From Sporosarcina sp. BP05 (lineage in GTDB: Bacteria; Bacillota; Bacilli; Bacillales_A; Planococcaceae), in the NCBI RefSeq assembly GCF_014282005.1, contig NZ_JACFTD010000023.1, forward strand, positions 1 through 40,685: a stretch of DNA of 40,685 nt. Reading direction: 5' to 3'. Each line of letters opens with the position of its first letter. The stretch's first letter is position 1. Positions 8,676-16,088 of the stretch are shown in pieces. The position numbers and the translations under genes are program-made. The notes under the pieces were generated by a model, which saw nothing but the letters and a program-made list of their open reading frames with translations, was not told where the DNA came from and made no database searches.

Positions 8676-8787
8676 TCTAGTTGCAAGTGATATGTGAGGT
8701 ATTACACAAACGGGCATGATTGATATGATTTTGTGTCAGAAACGGGCCAGAATGTGGTATACCGCTTACAAGGAAATAGCGATTAAC

Positions 8788-9105
8788 GTGCCTATTTGCA
8801 TGAATTGCAATAACAAGTGGAGTTGGAAACAAACAATTAAAAAAACAACGACATTGAGCCCTGAAATGACTTGCCCCTATTGTGGAGAAAGACAATATCA
8901 AACACAAAAATCCAAAACAAAAAATACCCTTTTAACTCCAATAGTATTACTTCCACTCCTTTTAATGAGTATCTTCAACATTCCAAGGGCGATCTTGCTA
9001 AGTTTATTTCCTGTTTTATTTGTTATTGTTTTATTGATATATCCATTTTTAGTAAAGCTGAGTAGCAAAGAAGAATACATTGATTTTTCTAAAGGTAAAC
9101 AATAA
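8788..9105 (+). CDS. Small zinc-ribbon membrane protein (CxxC-x20-CxxC type)
   Basis: About 105 residues beginning PICMNCNNKWSWKQ and then TCPYCGERQY. The two CxxC motifs are about twenty residues apart, the layout of the small Bacillus 'cxxc_20_cxxc' family. Two hydrophobic segments follow (LLTPIVLLPLLLMSIFNI and a second with LFPVLFVIVLLIY). GTG 8788 was chosen because aaggaa sits about twelve bases ahead and it places the first CxxC at the N-terminus as in the family; an upstream extension to 8716 lacks support. A decayed partial copy lies at 10260-10420. The function is unknown. Confidence 0.72.
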   Translation: MPICMNCNNKWSWKQTIKKTTTLSPEMTCPYCGERQYQTQKSKTKNTLLTPIVLLPLLLMSIFNIPRAILLSLFPVLFVIVLLIYPFLVKLSSKEEYIDFSKGKQ

Positions 9106-9245
9106 AAATAGGAAGTTGCTTATTCAATAAAAGTACGCTTTAGCTAAAAAAAAGTGCCGGAATCGGACCAGATTCTTAAAAAATGATGAGAAAGTTATTT
9201 GGTATTCCATGATTAGATTAGTGCGATGAGAAAGACATCTTGGTA

Positions 9246-9276
9246 TGTAACGAAATGCCAAGAGTTTTCGTCTAAT
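9246..9276 (+). promoter_or_regulatory. ECF-sigma-type promoter of lipoprotein gene 1
   Basis: TGTAAC at 9246-9251, then 17 bases, then CGTCTAAT at 9269-9276. This is the -35 AAC / -10 CGTC pattern of extracytoplasmic-function sigma factors. The same arrangement with the same spacer sequence is conserved in the duplicated copy at 12312-12342, and the start codon is about 20 bases downstream. Confidence 0.65.
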
Positions 9277-9296
9277 GGATAAAGGGAGCGATATCA

Positions 9297-10004
9297 ATGA
9301 AAAAACGGAGACTATTTATTTTCGTTTTTATTTTGCTATTATTAACCGGTTGTCGGTCAACACCTTTTGATGGTCAAAGTATAATTGAGTGGGTTGATTT
9401 TATTAAGTTGGATGGAAAAGAATACAATGGAATCCATTCTGGGGTATTGGCCGACAAGGATTATATAGGAGAAAAGATTGGCACGGTTAAATTTAAAGTG
9501 GCAGACAATGTAACCAATCATAGATATAAAATCAGAAACGGTGATGCTGCTTTCCATGAGAAGGGAACTGAGATTTTTAGTATTAACGATCATCCAGATT
9601 TGATAGCCGTTAAGGATACTGATTCCATAAATGGATATAAAGTATACTTTTTAAGAGATGATATCGAATACCAATGGCATTTTAAAGATATGCCTATTGA
9701 AAAGGTCAAGGCTATTGAGATTTACCAAGCTAATCCACCAGAAGGTAATAAACTGATGTCTGAATTGACAAAGGATGAAGAAATCAAGAGCTTCCTTGAA
9801 CTATTAGTAAATAGTGAAGAAAATCCCAGTTACCAGCCTAACATAGAAAAAGCAGATCCTATATTTTACGAAATGATTTTTTATACAGGAGACCCAATTG
9901 CCTACAAATATAACATGCAGTTCGATGGGGACACCTATTTTTGGCATCCTTGGGATACATCTATCTTATCTGATGATATAAAAACGTTTATTAGTGGGAA
10001 TTAA
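9297..10004 (+). CDS. Predicted lipoprotein of unknown family, copy 1
   Basis: A 235-residue protein with a clear lipoprotein signal (MKKRR, hydrophobic core, LLTGC with Cys19), so it is likely anchored on the outer face of the membrane. The mature part is acidic with several aromatic stretches, such as YQWHFKDMP and DTYFWHPWDTS near the C-terminus. I do not recognise the family. The start has gggagcgat upstream. It stands alone behind an ECF-type promoter. A very similar gene with the same promoter is at 12363. An ECF sigma factor with its anti-sigma is encoded 3.8 kb downstream, which may control both; that link is inference. Confidence 0.8.
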   Translation: MKKRRLFIFVFILLLLTGCRSTPFDGQSIIEWVDFIKLDGKEYNGIHSGVLADKDYIGEKIGTVKFKVADNVTNHRYKIRNGDAAFHEKGTEIFSINDHPDLIAVKDTDSINGYKVYFLRDDIEYQWHFKDMPIEKVKAIEIYQANPPEGNKLMSELTKDEEIKSFLELLVNSEENPSYQPNIEKADPIFYEMIFYTGDPIAYKYNMQFDGDTYFWHPWDTSILSDDIKTFISGN

Positions 10005-10158
10005 AAATTTGATTTAAACATAAATTGCAAGTAGGGATTATGCGATGAATTATCAGTTGCTTTTTTTACTAGAATATTCTTACCGGAATAAAAAACTAAA
10101 TATTGATCTTGAACAATAGGGCGCACGTATTGAATAGGTCAGTGTGCCTTTTTAAAAT

Positions 10159-10276
10159 AAATTTATGATAAAGTTTCTAAACGGTGGACTTGCAAAATTT
10201 AATGTTCTGTCTTGTAAATGCTGGTCTGGTATTTGGTTGTTTTTTCTTGAATAACTTTCAATAAAATGGGATGAAA
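10159..10276. repeat. Downstream part of the duplicated lipoprotein segment, copy A
   Basis: Aligns with 13145-13266; shared runs include acttgcaaaat, ttgtaaatgctgg and taaagt. Both copies follow a lipoprotein gene at a comparable distance (about 75-155 bases), so the duplicated segment runs from before the promoter to here. No open frame is conserved between the copies. Confidence 0.7.
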
Positions 10277-10420
10277 GTTTGAAGCGAACGATAAAAACCC
10301 ACGACATTGAATCCTCAACAGACTTGCCCTTCTTGTGGGGAAAAACAATAGTAAACACAAATATCAAAAAAAAGTTGGCCTTTTAGCTACTATTGTTTCA
10401 ATAGTATTCCTTGTATCGTA
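10260..10420 (+). pseudogene. Decayed fragment of the CxxC-x20-CxxC gene
   Basis: The stretch matches the gene at 8788-9105: acgacattga, acttgccc..ttgtgg and gaaaaacaatagtaaacaca correspond to codons for TTTL and TCPYCGERQYQTQ. Here the tyrosine codon after CGEKQ is TAG, with TAA following, so the frame is closed, and the first CxxC half is shifted or lost. It is a remnant of a second copy placed after lipoprotein gene 1, whereas the intact copy precedes it. Confidence 0.75.
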
Positions 10421-10427
10421 GGGGCTG

Positions 10428-10469
10428 TTAATTTTCATGACGATAACGATTTATCGTCATGAAAATTAA
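10428..10469. other. Perfect 19-bp hairpin
   Basis: TTAATTTTCATGACGATAA at 10428-10446 is exactly complementary to 10451-10469 around the loop cgat. The stem is AT-rich and lacks a clean T-run, so it is unlike the ordinary terminators here; tcttgttttattt follows. It may be a terminator for the decayed gene or the remnant of a mobile repeat. Confidence 0.6.
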
Positions 10470-10708
10470 TGGTCTTGTTTTATTTATGAAAAGGAAACAA
10501 TCCAGATGCCTCAGTTATTCATTTTATTGAGAAGTAGCTGTACGGACTACCGAAGTACGTCAATATGACTAAATTGACCGATTAAATTCTTGGTTGCATG
10601 ATATTAATCCCTTTTCTGCATAATTTAGTAAGAACAAGGGAAAGTAAAGAAAGACAATGCTTATAGTGAACACAGCCCTGTTAAAAAAGCAGAAATAATC
10701 GTGTTAGT

Positions 10709-10748
10709 CTAGTCGTAAATAAGACTCGTCTGTATGACTAGGTTTTTT
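10709..10748 (+). terminator. Terminator-like hairpin before the YfbR-like gene
   Basis: CTAGTCGTA (10709-10717) pairs with TATGACTAG (10733-10741) with one mismatch, followed by gttttttat. It could be an attenuator or the terminator of upstream transcription. The YfbR-like start is only about 40 bases further on. Confidence 0.5.
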
Positions 10749-10789
10749 ATATGATAGCCCCCAAAAAATATAGAAAGGTGATGAATAGG

Positions 10790-11431
10790 ATGGGTGTACA
10801 TCAATATTTTAAAAGCTTATCTGATTTAGAACAAATTATTCGTTGTCCAGGAAAGTTCAAATACCAGGAGCATTCCGTCGCGAGTCATTCATTTAAGGTG
10901 ACAAAAATTGCTCAATTTCTTGGAACAGTCGAAGAGGAATCGGGACAGAAAGTGGATTGGAGAATCTTATATGAAAAGGCATTGAACCATGATTACGCGG
11001 AACTTTTTACAGGAGATATAAAGACGCCTGTAAAATATGCTTCGAAAGAGTTGAAGCAACTATTCAGTGAAGTAGAGGAAGAAATGACAAGAAAGTTTGT
11101 GGAAAAGGAACTTCCGACTGAGTTTCAAGCCATTTATTTGGAGCGACTTAAAGAAGGTAAAGATGAGACATTGGAGGGGCGCATTTTATCTGTTGCTGAT
11201 AAAATTGATTTGCTTTATGAAGCATTTGGTGAAATTCAAAAGGATAATCCAGAGCCATTGTTTTTAGAGATATACGAAGAAGCATTGAGGACAATACTGT
11301 TGTTTCAAGATATGAACTGTGTAGAATACTTCCTAAAACATATTCTTACGGATATGCTTAGTGAACGATTTACTGAACATGGTGAGTTAACGGGCATTGC
11401 AATGCGGATAATTGAAGAATCTGGAGGTTAA
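10790..11431 (+). CDS. HD-domain 5'-deoxynucleotidase, YfbR-like
   Basis: A 213-residue HD-superfamily phosphohydrolase. Metal-binding residues in order: His33 (in SVASHSFKV), His67-Asp68 (in ALNHDYAELFTGDIKTPVKY) and Asp137 (in SVADKIDLL). The ELFTGDIKTPVKY block is diagnostic of YfbR-like enzymes, which dephosphorylate deoxyribonucleoside 5'-monophosphates. ATG 10790 fits best, with aaaggtgat seven bases ahead; upstream ATGs at 10751 and 10781 overlap the terminator-like hairpin or the ribosome binding site. It is a single gene, and physiological role beyond dNMP turnover cannot be judged. Confidence 0.85.
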   Translation: MGVHQYFKSLSDLEQIIRCPGKFKYQEHSVASHSFKVTKIAQFLGTVEEESGQKVDWRILYEKALNHDYAELFTGDIKTPVKYASKELKQLFSEVEEEMTRKFVEKELPTEFQAIYLERLKEGKDETLEGRILSVADKIDLLYEAFGEIQKDNPEPLFLEIYEEALRTILLFQDMNCVEYFLKHILTDMLSERFTEHGELTGIAMRIIEESGG

Positions 11432-11626
11432 AAGAGATACATAAAAACATCCAGTTCTAAAGCAAACTATCGTACAATGCTAAACTTCCATAATCGGCTC
11501 ATCTTCTTGACTAACACTTCATAAGGCAAATTAATATTCATTTTAAATTATAAATAGAATTATTAAATAATTAATGTGATAATGAATATGTAGTAGAACT
11601 AACGAAATGGGAAGTGGGGATTGAAA

Positions 11627-12136
11627 ATGAATGTAAGATATCCAATTGGACAATTACAAGTTCCTGAAAAAGGTACAGTAGAAAATAGTCAAGAATGGCT
11701 AAAGGAAATCGAAACTTACACGATTCTATTAAGAGAAACTGTTGACTTATTAAGTGATGAGGAATTAAGCAGAACCTATCGGGATGGTAGCTGGACAGTT
11801 CGTCAACTGGTTCATCACATTGCAGATTCTCAGTTGAACATGTATCAACGTTTGAAACTGGCTTTAACAGATGAGAATCCAACAGTACCAGCTTTTGATG
11901 AAAAAAAGTGGGCTATTCAACCCGATACAAAACTTCCGATAGAAAGTTCTATTAAAATGCTAGAAGGAATAAATGAACGCATCGTATCTTTAGGACATAG
12001 TTTAACTGAAGCGCAATTAGATCGAGTTTTTACTCACCAGCAAAACGGTAAAATAACAGTTGCAACAAAAATTGCAAAATTAGCTTGGCACGAAGAGCAC
12101 CACTTAGCCCATATAAAAATCGCATTATCAAAATAA
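11627..12136 (+). CDS. bstA: DinB-fold protein, YfiT/BstA-like (bacillithiol S-transferase type)
   Basis: A 169-residue four-helix DinB-like protein. The start MNVRYPIGQLQVPE matches Bacillus YfiT, and metal ligands are visible as His63/His64 (VRQLVHHIADS) and the C-terminal WHEEHHLAHI (His155-His162). YfiT/BstA proteins bind a divalent metal and some transfer bacillithiol to electrophiles; the YfiT subgroup call is firm, the exact reaction is inference. ATG 11627 was preferred to TTG 11621 because gggga ends seven bases upstream. A strong terminator follows at 12155. Confidence 0.82.
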   Translation: MNVRYPIGQLQVPEKGTVENSQEWLKEIETYTILLRETVDLLSDEELSRTYRDGSWTVRQLVHHIADSQLNMYQRLKLALTDENPTVPAFDEKKWAIQPDTKLPIESSIKMLEGINERIVSLGHSLTEAQLDRVFTHQQNGKITVATKIAKLAWHEEHHLAHIKIALSK

Positions 12137-12154
12137 TACAGTATGTAAGGAATT

Positions 12155-12187
12155 GGCTTATCGAACTTCGGTAAGCCGATTTTTTTT
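12155..12187 (+). terminator. Intrinsic terminator after bstA
   Basis: GGCTTATCGAA pairs with TTCGGTAAGCC (one G-T pair), followed by seven or more T. Confidence 0.88.
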
Positions 12188-12311
12188 AGAAGTTAGGAAT
12201 AATTTCATAAGTTTTATTCAACAAGCGAAGGGGCTTGGGTTCTCATCAGATTCTGAGTTGTTGTTATAACCTGGTACCCGAAATTAGTGCGATGAGAAAG
12301 ACAAATTGGTA

Positions 12312-12342
12312 TGGAACGAAATGCCAAGAGTATTCGTCTAAT
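12312..12342 (+). promoter_or_regulatory. ECF-sigma-type promoter of lipoprotein gene 2
   Basis: TGGAAC at 12312-12317, 17 bases, CGTCTAAT at 12335-12342. It is identical in spacing and nearly identical in spacer (gaaatgccaagag) to the promoter at 9246. Only one base of the -35 hexamer differs. Confidence 0.65.
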
Positions 12343-12362
12343 GGAAAAAGGGGGGGATGTCA

Positions 12363-13070
12363 ATGAAGAGACGGAGTATGTTTGCTTTTGTTCTTATATT
12401 GCTATTATTAACGGGTTGCCGGTCAACGCCTTTTGATGGTCAAAGTATAATTGAGTGGGTAGATTTTATTGTGTTGGATGGAAAAGAATACAATGGAATC
12501 CATTCTGGGGTTTTGGCCGACAAGCACTATGTAGGAGAAAAGATTGGTACGGTTAAATTTAAGGTGGCGGACAACGTAACCAATCATAGATATAAAATCA
12601 GAAACGGTGATGCTGCTTTCCATAAAAAGGGAACTGAGATTTTTGAAATTAAAGATCATCCTTATTTAATAGCCGTTAAGAATACTGATTCTATAAATGG
12701 ATATAGTGTGTACTTTTCAAGAGATGATATTGAATACCAATGGCATTTTAAAGATATGCCTATTGAAAAAGTTAAGTTGATTGAGATTTACCAAGCTAAT
12801 CCACCAGAAGGTAATAAAATGATTTCTGAATTGACAAAGAACGAAGAAGTCAAGAGCTTCCTTCAACTATTAGTAAATAGTGAAGAAAACCCCAGTTTCC
12901 AGCCTAACACAGAAAAAGCAAATCCTATATTTTACGAAATGATTTTTTATACAGAAGACCCAATTGCCTACAAATATAATATGCAGTTCGATGGGGATAC
13001 CTACTTTTGGCATCCTTGGGATACTTCTATCTTAGATGAAGATATAAAAACGTTTATTAGTGGAGATTAA
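12363..13070 (+). CDS. Predicted lipoprotein of unknown family, copy 2
   Basis: A 235-residue paralogue of the product at 9297; most residues are identical by eye. It has a lipoprotein signal with LLTGC (Cys19), then the same STPFDGQSIIEWVDFI start of the mature part. ATG 12363 is chosen over ATG 12357 because it aligns with the start of copy 1 and leaves the gggggg ribosome binding site clear. Substitutions are spread evenly and the frame is intact, so both copies are probably used. The function is unknown; the ECF-type promoter suggests an envelope-stress or antimicrobial response. Confidence 0.8.
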   Translation: MKRRSMFAFVLILLLLTGCRSTPFDGQSIIEWVDFIVLDGKEYNGIHSGVLADKHYVGEKIGTVKFKVADNVTNHRYKIRNGDAAFHKKGTEIFEIKDHPYLIAVKNTDSINGYSVYFSRDDIEYQWHFKDMPIEKVKLIEIYQANPPEGNKMISELTKNEEVKSFLQLLVNSEENPSFQPNTEKANPIFYEMIFYTEDPIAYKYNMQFDGDTYFWHPWDTSILDEDIKTFISGD

Positions 13071-13144
13071 ATGTTGGGATTTTGCTATGAATTATCGGTG
13101 GTTTTTCTTTAACGGGCCATTTAATCGAACAAAAAATGATCAAA

Positions 13145-13266
13145 TGAATTTAAAGTAAAGTGTCTAATTGGGGAGAAAAACTTGCAAAATATAATCCTAT
13201 GTTTTGTAAATGCTGGTATGTTATTTTGTAATTGTTTCTGTATTTCTTTAAACACAAGGGGATGAA
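13145..13266. repeat. Downstream part of the duplicated lipoprotein segment, copy B
   Basis: Partner of 10159-10276. The stretch 13071-13770 otherwise holds a hairpin at 13524 and the sigma gene's promoter region; no open frame there looks real. Confidence 0.7.
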
Positions 13267-13523
13267 TGGCAGTCCTTATACACTTTAAATATGAACGAAA
13301 TGGCTCCCTTCAATGTAGAAATATCTTGGATGATAGTTTCTATTTTTGTAGTAATCTCTTTAGTAAATCCTTTTTTTCTTGTGAAGATATACTCAGAAAA
13401 AAAGAAACTTTGATAACTTCGTCCTTCATCAATTAACGGGCGCGATAACGGAAGAAGTATGGTTCTTTTCAGGTTCATCGGACCATTTGATTAAAGATCG
13501 CAGGTAGAAAACGCTAAATTTTA

Positions 13524-13566
13524 AAAGAATCCGTTTTGAACAAAGATTGTTCAAAACGGATTCTTT
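13524..13566. terminator. Perfect 18-bp hairpin, probable terminator
   Basis: AAAGAATCCGTTTTGAAC at 13524-13541 is exactly complementary to 13549-13566 with a 7-base loop. The stem ends in TTCTTT. It sits 450 bases after lipoprotein gene 2 and 200 bases before the sigma-factor gene. Confidence 0.6.
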
Positions 13567-13770
13567 AGTTGTTCATGATGTCAGTAAACATATTTTTACG
13601 CGGTTCAGTATGCGGTGAGAGCCAGATACCTTAATTGAATTGATAGTAGAAACCCCATTCATATCGTTTTTTTAATTTAAACGAAAATAGTTAAGCGTTT
13701 CTTGTAACGAAAATGAATTTCATTCTATTTATAAGTAGACAAGCCAACATTAAATGGAAGGAGGAGTTAA

Positions 13771-14280
13771 GTGGAGGATTTGAGCGATATTTATAAAACT
13801 TATGCAAATGAAGTAAAGCTTTTTCTTCTTTGTTTGACATCGAATATGGATTTAGCAGAAGAATTGACCCAAGAAACATTTTATCAAGCTGTAAAATCCA
13901 TCGAACGTTACAATGGTGCGTGCAAAATATCAGTTTGGTTATGTCAAATTGCCAAACATAGCTATTATGATCACTTGAAAAAGGAGAAATATAGGAATCA
14001 TGCAAGCATTGAACAACTAGCACAAACTGGTGTAGACTTTCAATCCAATGAAGATTCACCAGATGTCGCATTAATAAAAGAAGATACACAACAGTCAATT
14101 CATATGGAAATTCAAAAATTAAAAGAGCCCCATCGAGAAATTTTTTTACTTCGAACAAAGCTTGATTTAAATTACAAAGAAATTGGAGTTATCTTTGGAA
14201 AAACTGAAAACTGGGCGAGAGTTACATATTATCGTGCAAAGTGCACTTTAGCAGAAAGGGTGGATATGAATGAACTGTAA
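13771..14280 (+). CDS. ECF-type sigma-70 family RNA polymerase sigma factor
   Basis: 169 residues. Region 2 is near the N-terminus (DIYKTYANEVKLFLLCL, then AEELTQETFYQAVKSIERYNG with the -10-recognition helix WLCQIAKHSYYDHLKK). Region 4 is at the C-terminus (LKEPHREIFLLRTKLDLNYK, EIGVIFGKTENWARVTYYRAK) and binds the -35. The GTG start has ggaaggaggag upstream. Its end overlaps the anti-sigma gene by 11 bases, so the two are translationally coupled. TGTAACGAAA at 13703, upstream, resembles the -35 of the lipoprotein promoters, but no CGTC -10 follows at the right distance. The target genes are unproven. Confidence 0.9.
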   Translation: MEDLSDIYKTYANEVKLFLLCLTSNMDLAEELTQETFYQAVKSIERYNGACKISVWLCQIAKHSYYDHLKKEKYRNHASIEQLAQTGVDFQSNEDSPDVALIKEDTQQSIHMEIQKLKEPHREIFLLRTKLDLNYKEIGVIFGKTENWARVTYYRAKCTLAERVDMNEL

Positions 14281-14890
14281 TATTATTCAGGACTTATTAC
14301 CTTCTTATATTGATGGTATTTGTAGTGAAGAAACGGCTGCCGAGGTGGAAACACATATCGTTAATTGTGCGGAATGTAAAAAAATCATGCAAATGATGCA
14401 ACAGCCTACAAAACACACAATCGAAATAAACACTGAAGATGCGAAAAAACCGTTTAAACGCATCAATAAAAAACGTCGTTTACAAGTAGTTATAGCTTCC
14501 CTGATGACCTTTATAATTACGATAATCGGTAGTCTAGTCATACAAGATGTAGGGGTTGTTAATCAATTCTTTTTTCCGAAGGTTCATGGATTAGTAGAAA
14601 TAACAGATGATAATGAAGAATGGCGAGGCATTAGTTTCACTCATGATTTGATTAATACACAAGATTATGTAATATACGATAGCATTTTTTGGACCAAGAG
14701 GGTTATTAATGATGCGAATAATGAGAGTGATGTGTTGCTAAGAGTAAAAGATGAACAGGGAAATATTATCATTGATGAGTTTCAAATTTCACCTGGCAAT
14801 GGTATGGAATTAAAAAAACTAAAGAGAAATAAAAAATATTTCCTTGAAATAAAAGCACCCCAAGGACGATATAGTATTAATGCAGTCTAA
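14270..14890 (+). CDS. Anti-sigma factor with zinc-binding (ZAS/zf-HC2) domain
   Basis: 206 residues. The N-terminal zinc anti-sigma motif His29-x3-Cys33-x2-Cys36 lies in ETHIVNCAECKK, with a further conserved DLLPSYIDGICSEET. One membrane segment is at about residues 70-91, and the C-terminal domain is predicted outside. The product should hold the preceding sigma factor at the membrane and release it on an envelope signal. The external domain resembles the discrete extracellular part of other Bacillus anti-sigma factors, but I cannot name it. Confidence 0.87.
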   Translation: MNCNIIQDLLPSYIDGICSEETAAEVETHIVNCAECKKIMQMMQQPTKHTIEINTEDAKKPFKRINKKRRLQVVIASLMTFIITIIGSLVIQDVGVVNQFFFPKVHGLVEITDDNEEWRGISFTHDLINTQDYVIYDSIFWTKRVINDANNESDVLLRVKDEQGNIIIDEFQISPGNGMELKKLKRNKKYFLEIKAPQGRYSINAV

Positions 14891-14943
14891 GAAGAGAATA
14901 TAAAAATGCGGTTTTGAAATAAATTTATCTATTAAATGATTTT

Positions 14944-14975
14944 CTATTCCACAATCGGACGCGATTGTGGAATAG
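14944..14975. other. Perfect 14-bp hairpin
   Basis: CTATTCCACAATCG pairs with CGATTGTGGAATAG around gacg, with further imperfect pairing of gattt/aaatc outside. It lies directly before a classical terminator. It may be a second terminator or an element remnant. Confidence 0.6.
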
Positions 14976-14983
14976 GAAATCAT

Positions 14984-15027
14984 AAGCCTAATTCCTCGTT
15001 CGAGATACGGAGGGGTTAGGCTTTTTT
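14984..15027 (+). terminator. Intrinsic terminator of the sigma/anti-sigma operon
   Basis: AAGCCTAATTCCTC pairs with GAGGGGTTAGGCTT (two mismatches) and is followed by a T-run. Confidence 0.82.
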
Positions 15028-15308
15028 ATCTTTCAAAATTCTTAACGTTATAAATTTGCACTTTCTTGACGTTACCCCATTGGTAAACTTATTGGCAACG
15101 CGTGATAAGTCTTGCGGCAATCGCTGGTGAAAAACATGGCAAAAGTGGTTCGTTCTCATTCCCGTATACTTACAATCGTGAAGAAAAAATAAATTTTATC
15201 AAGTTGTCCCCTTTTTCGAATGGATTGTCTATATAGAGGGTGAAAGCATCATTCGTCTAGGCAAAAGACGTCGTGCTTACGTCAGAAAATACCAAAGGAG
15301 GATTCATG
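15028..15308. other. Intergenic stretch before the replication-like module
   Basis: No gene seen. A short inverted repeat (gacgtcgtgcttacgtc around 15266) and the aaaggagg ribosome binding site precede the DnaD-like gene. Confidence 0.4.
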
Positions 15309-16085
15309 ATGAATTTATTAATTAAAGAGTCGCCACTTCAAGTGATACCATCGCTTGCGATTCAAGTTGGATTGACAGAGGCCATTTTACTTCAGCAACT
15401 GCATTTTAGATCGCTCATCTCGACGAATGTGCGGGATGGGCATAAGTGGGTTTACAAAACATATGAAGAGTGGCGAAACGAAGAGTTCCCATTTTGGTCT
15501 GTCGATACGATTAAAAGAGCGATTCGTAGACTGGAAGATAGCGGCTATATCATTGCAACCTCTTCGTATAATCGGATGAAAATGGACAAGACAAAATGGT
15601 ACCGCATAAATTATACAAAGCTGCAAAGTCAGACTGTGCAACATGCACCATCGACGACGGCAAAATCAGCCCAAGAGGAAGTGCAAATTGCCCCCTCTAC
15701 AGAGGGCAAAATGCCCCTAGCAATAACCAAAGAGAATAAGAGTATTAAAAAAGAACTTGTCGAGAACGATCTCGACGTTGTGTCTGTCATTGATTATTTG
15801 AATGACAAAGCTTGCAAGCAATTTAAAGCATCTTCGAAGGCGACTGCACGATTGGTGAAAGGGCGTTTCAGTGAAGCGTACACAGTGACGGACTGCAAAA
15901 AGGTCATTGACACGAAAGTGAAGGAATGGCTGGATGATCCACATTGGCAAAAATATTTACGCCCTTCCACGTTATTCAATGCGACGAATTTTGAAAACTA
16001 TTTGGAAGAATCGAGGGTCAGTGACTTGCCAGAGAGCAGTCCGCCAAAGCCATTCGAATTAGACTTTAGCAAAGGGGAGGCGTAA
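15309..16085 (+). CDS. Phage-type replication protein, DnaD-like, conserved phage C-terminal domain
   Basis: 258 residues. The N-terminal winged-helix part (PSLAIQVGLTEAILLQQLHF, ending in RRLEDSGYI) resembles phage replication initiators. The C-terminal domain has VIDYLNDKACKQFKAS and LRPSTLFNATNFENYL, which is the conserved phage C-terminal (Phg_2220_C) signature. Such proteins load the helicase at the origin. ATG 15309 has aaaggagg seven to eight bases upstream; ATG 15306 is too close. It lies 3 bases before a DnaB-like helicase gene, so the two are an operon. There are no structural or integrase genes around. Confidence 0.82.
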   Translation: MNLLIKESPLQVIPSLAIQVGLTEAILLQQLHFRSLISTNVRDGHKWVYKTYEEWRNEEFPFWSVDTIKRAIRRLEDSGYIIATSSYNRMKMDKTKWYRINYTKLQSQTVQHAPSTTAKSAQEEVQIAPSTEGKMPLAITKENKSIKKELVENDLDVVSVIDYLNDKACKQFKASSKATARLVKGRFSEAYTVTDCKKVIDTKVKEWLDDPHWQKYLRPSTLFNATNFENYLEESRVSDLPESSPPKPFELDFSKGEA

Positions 16086-16088
16086 CGG

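Noticed and set aside
10152..10367. 71-residue minus-strand frame in the repeat and pseudogene region
   Set aside because: The frame is not conserved in the second copy of the repeat (13145-13266), and the plus strand there is explained by the decayed CxxC gene.
13691..14158. 155-residue minus-strand frame over the sigma-factor gene
   Set aside because: It is a shadow of the sigma gene: no start signal and low-complexity hydrophobic composition.
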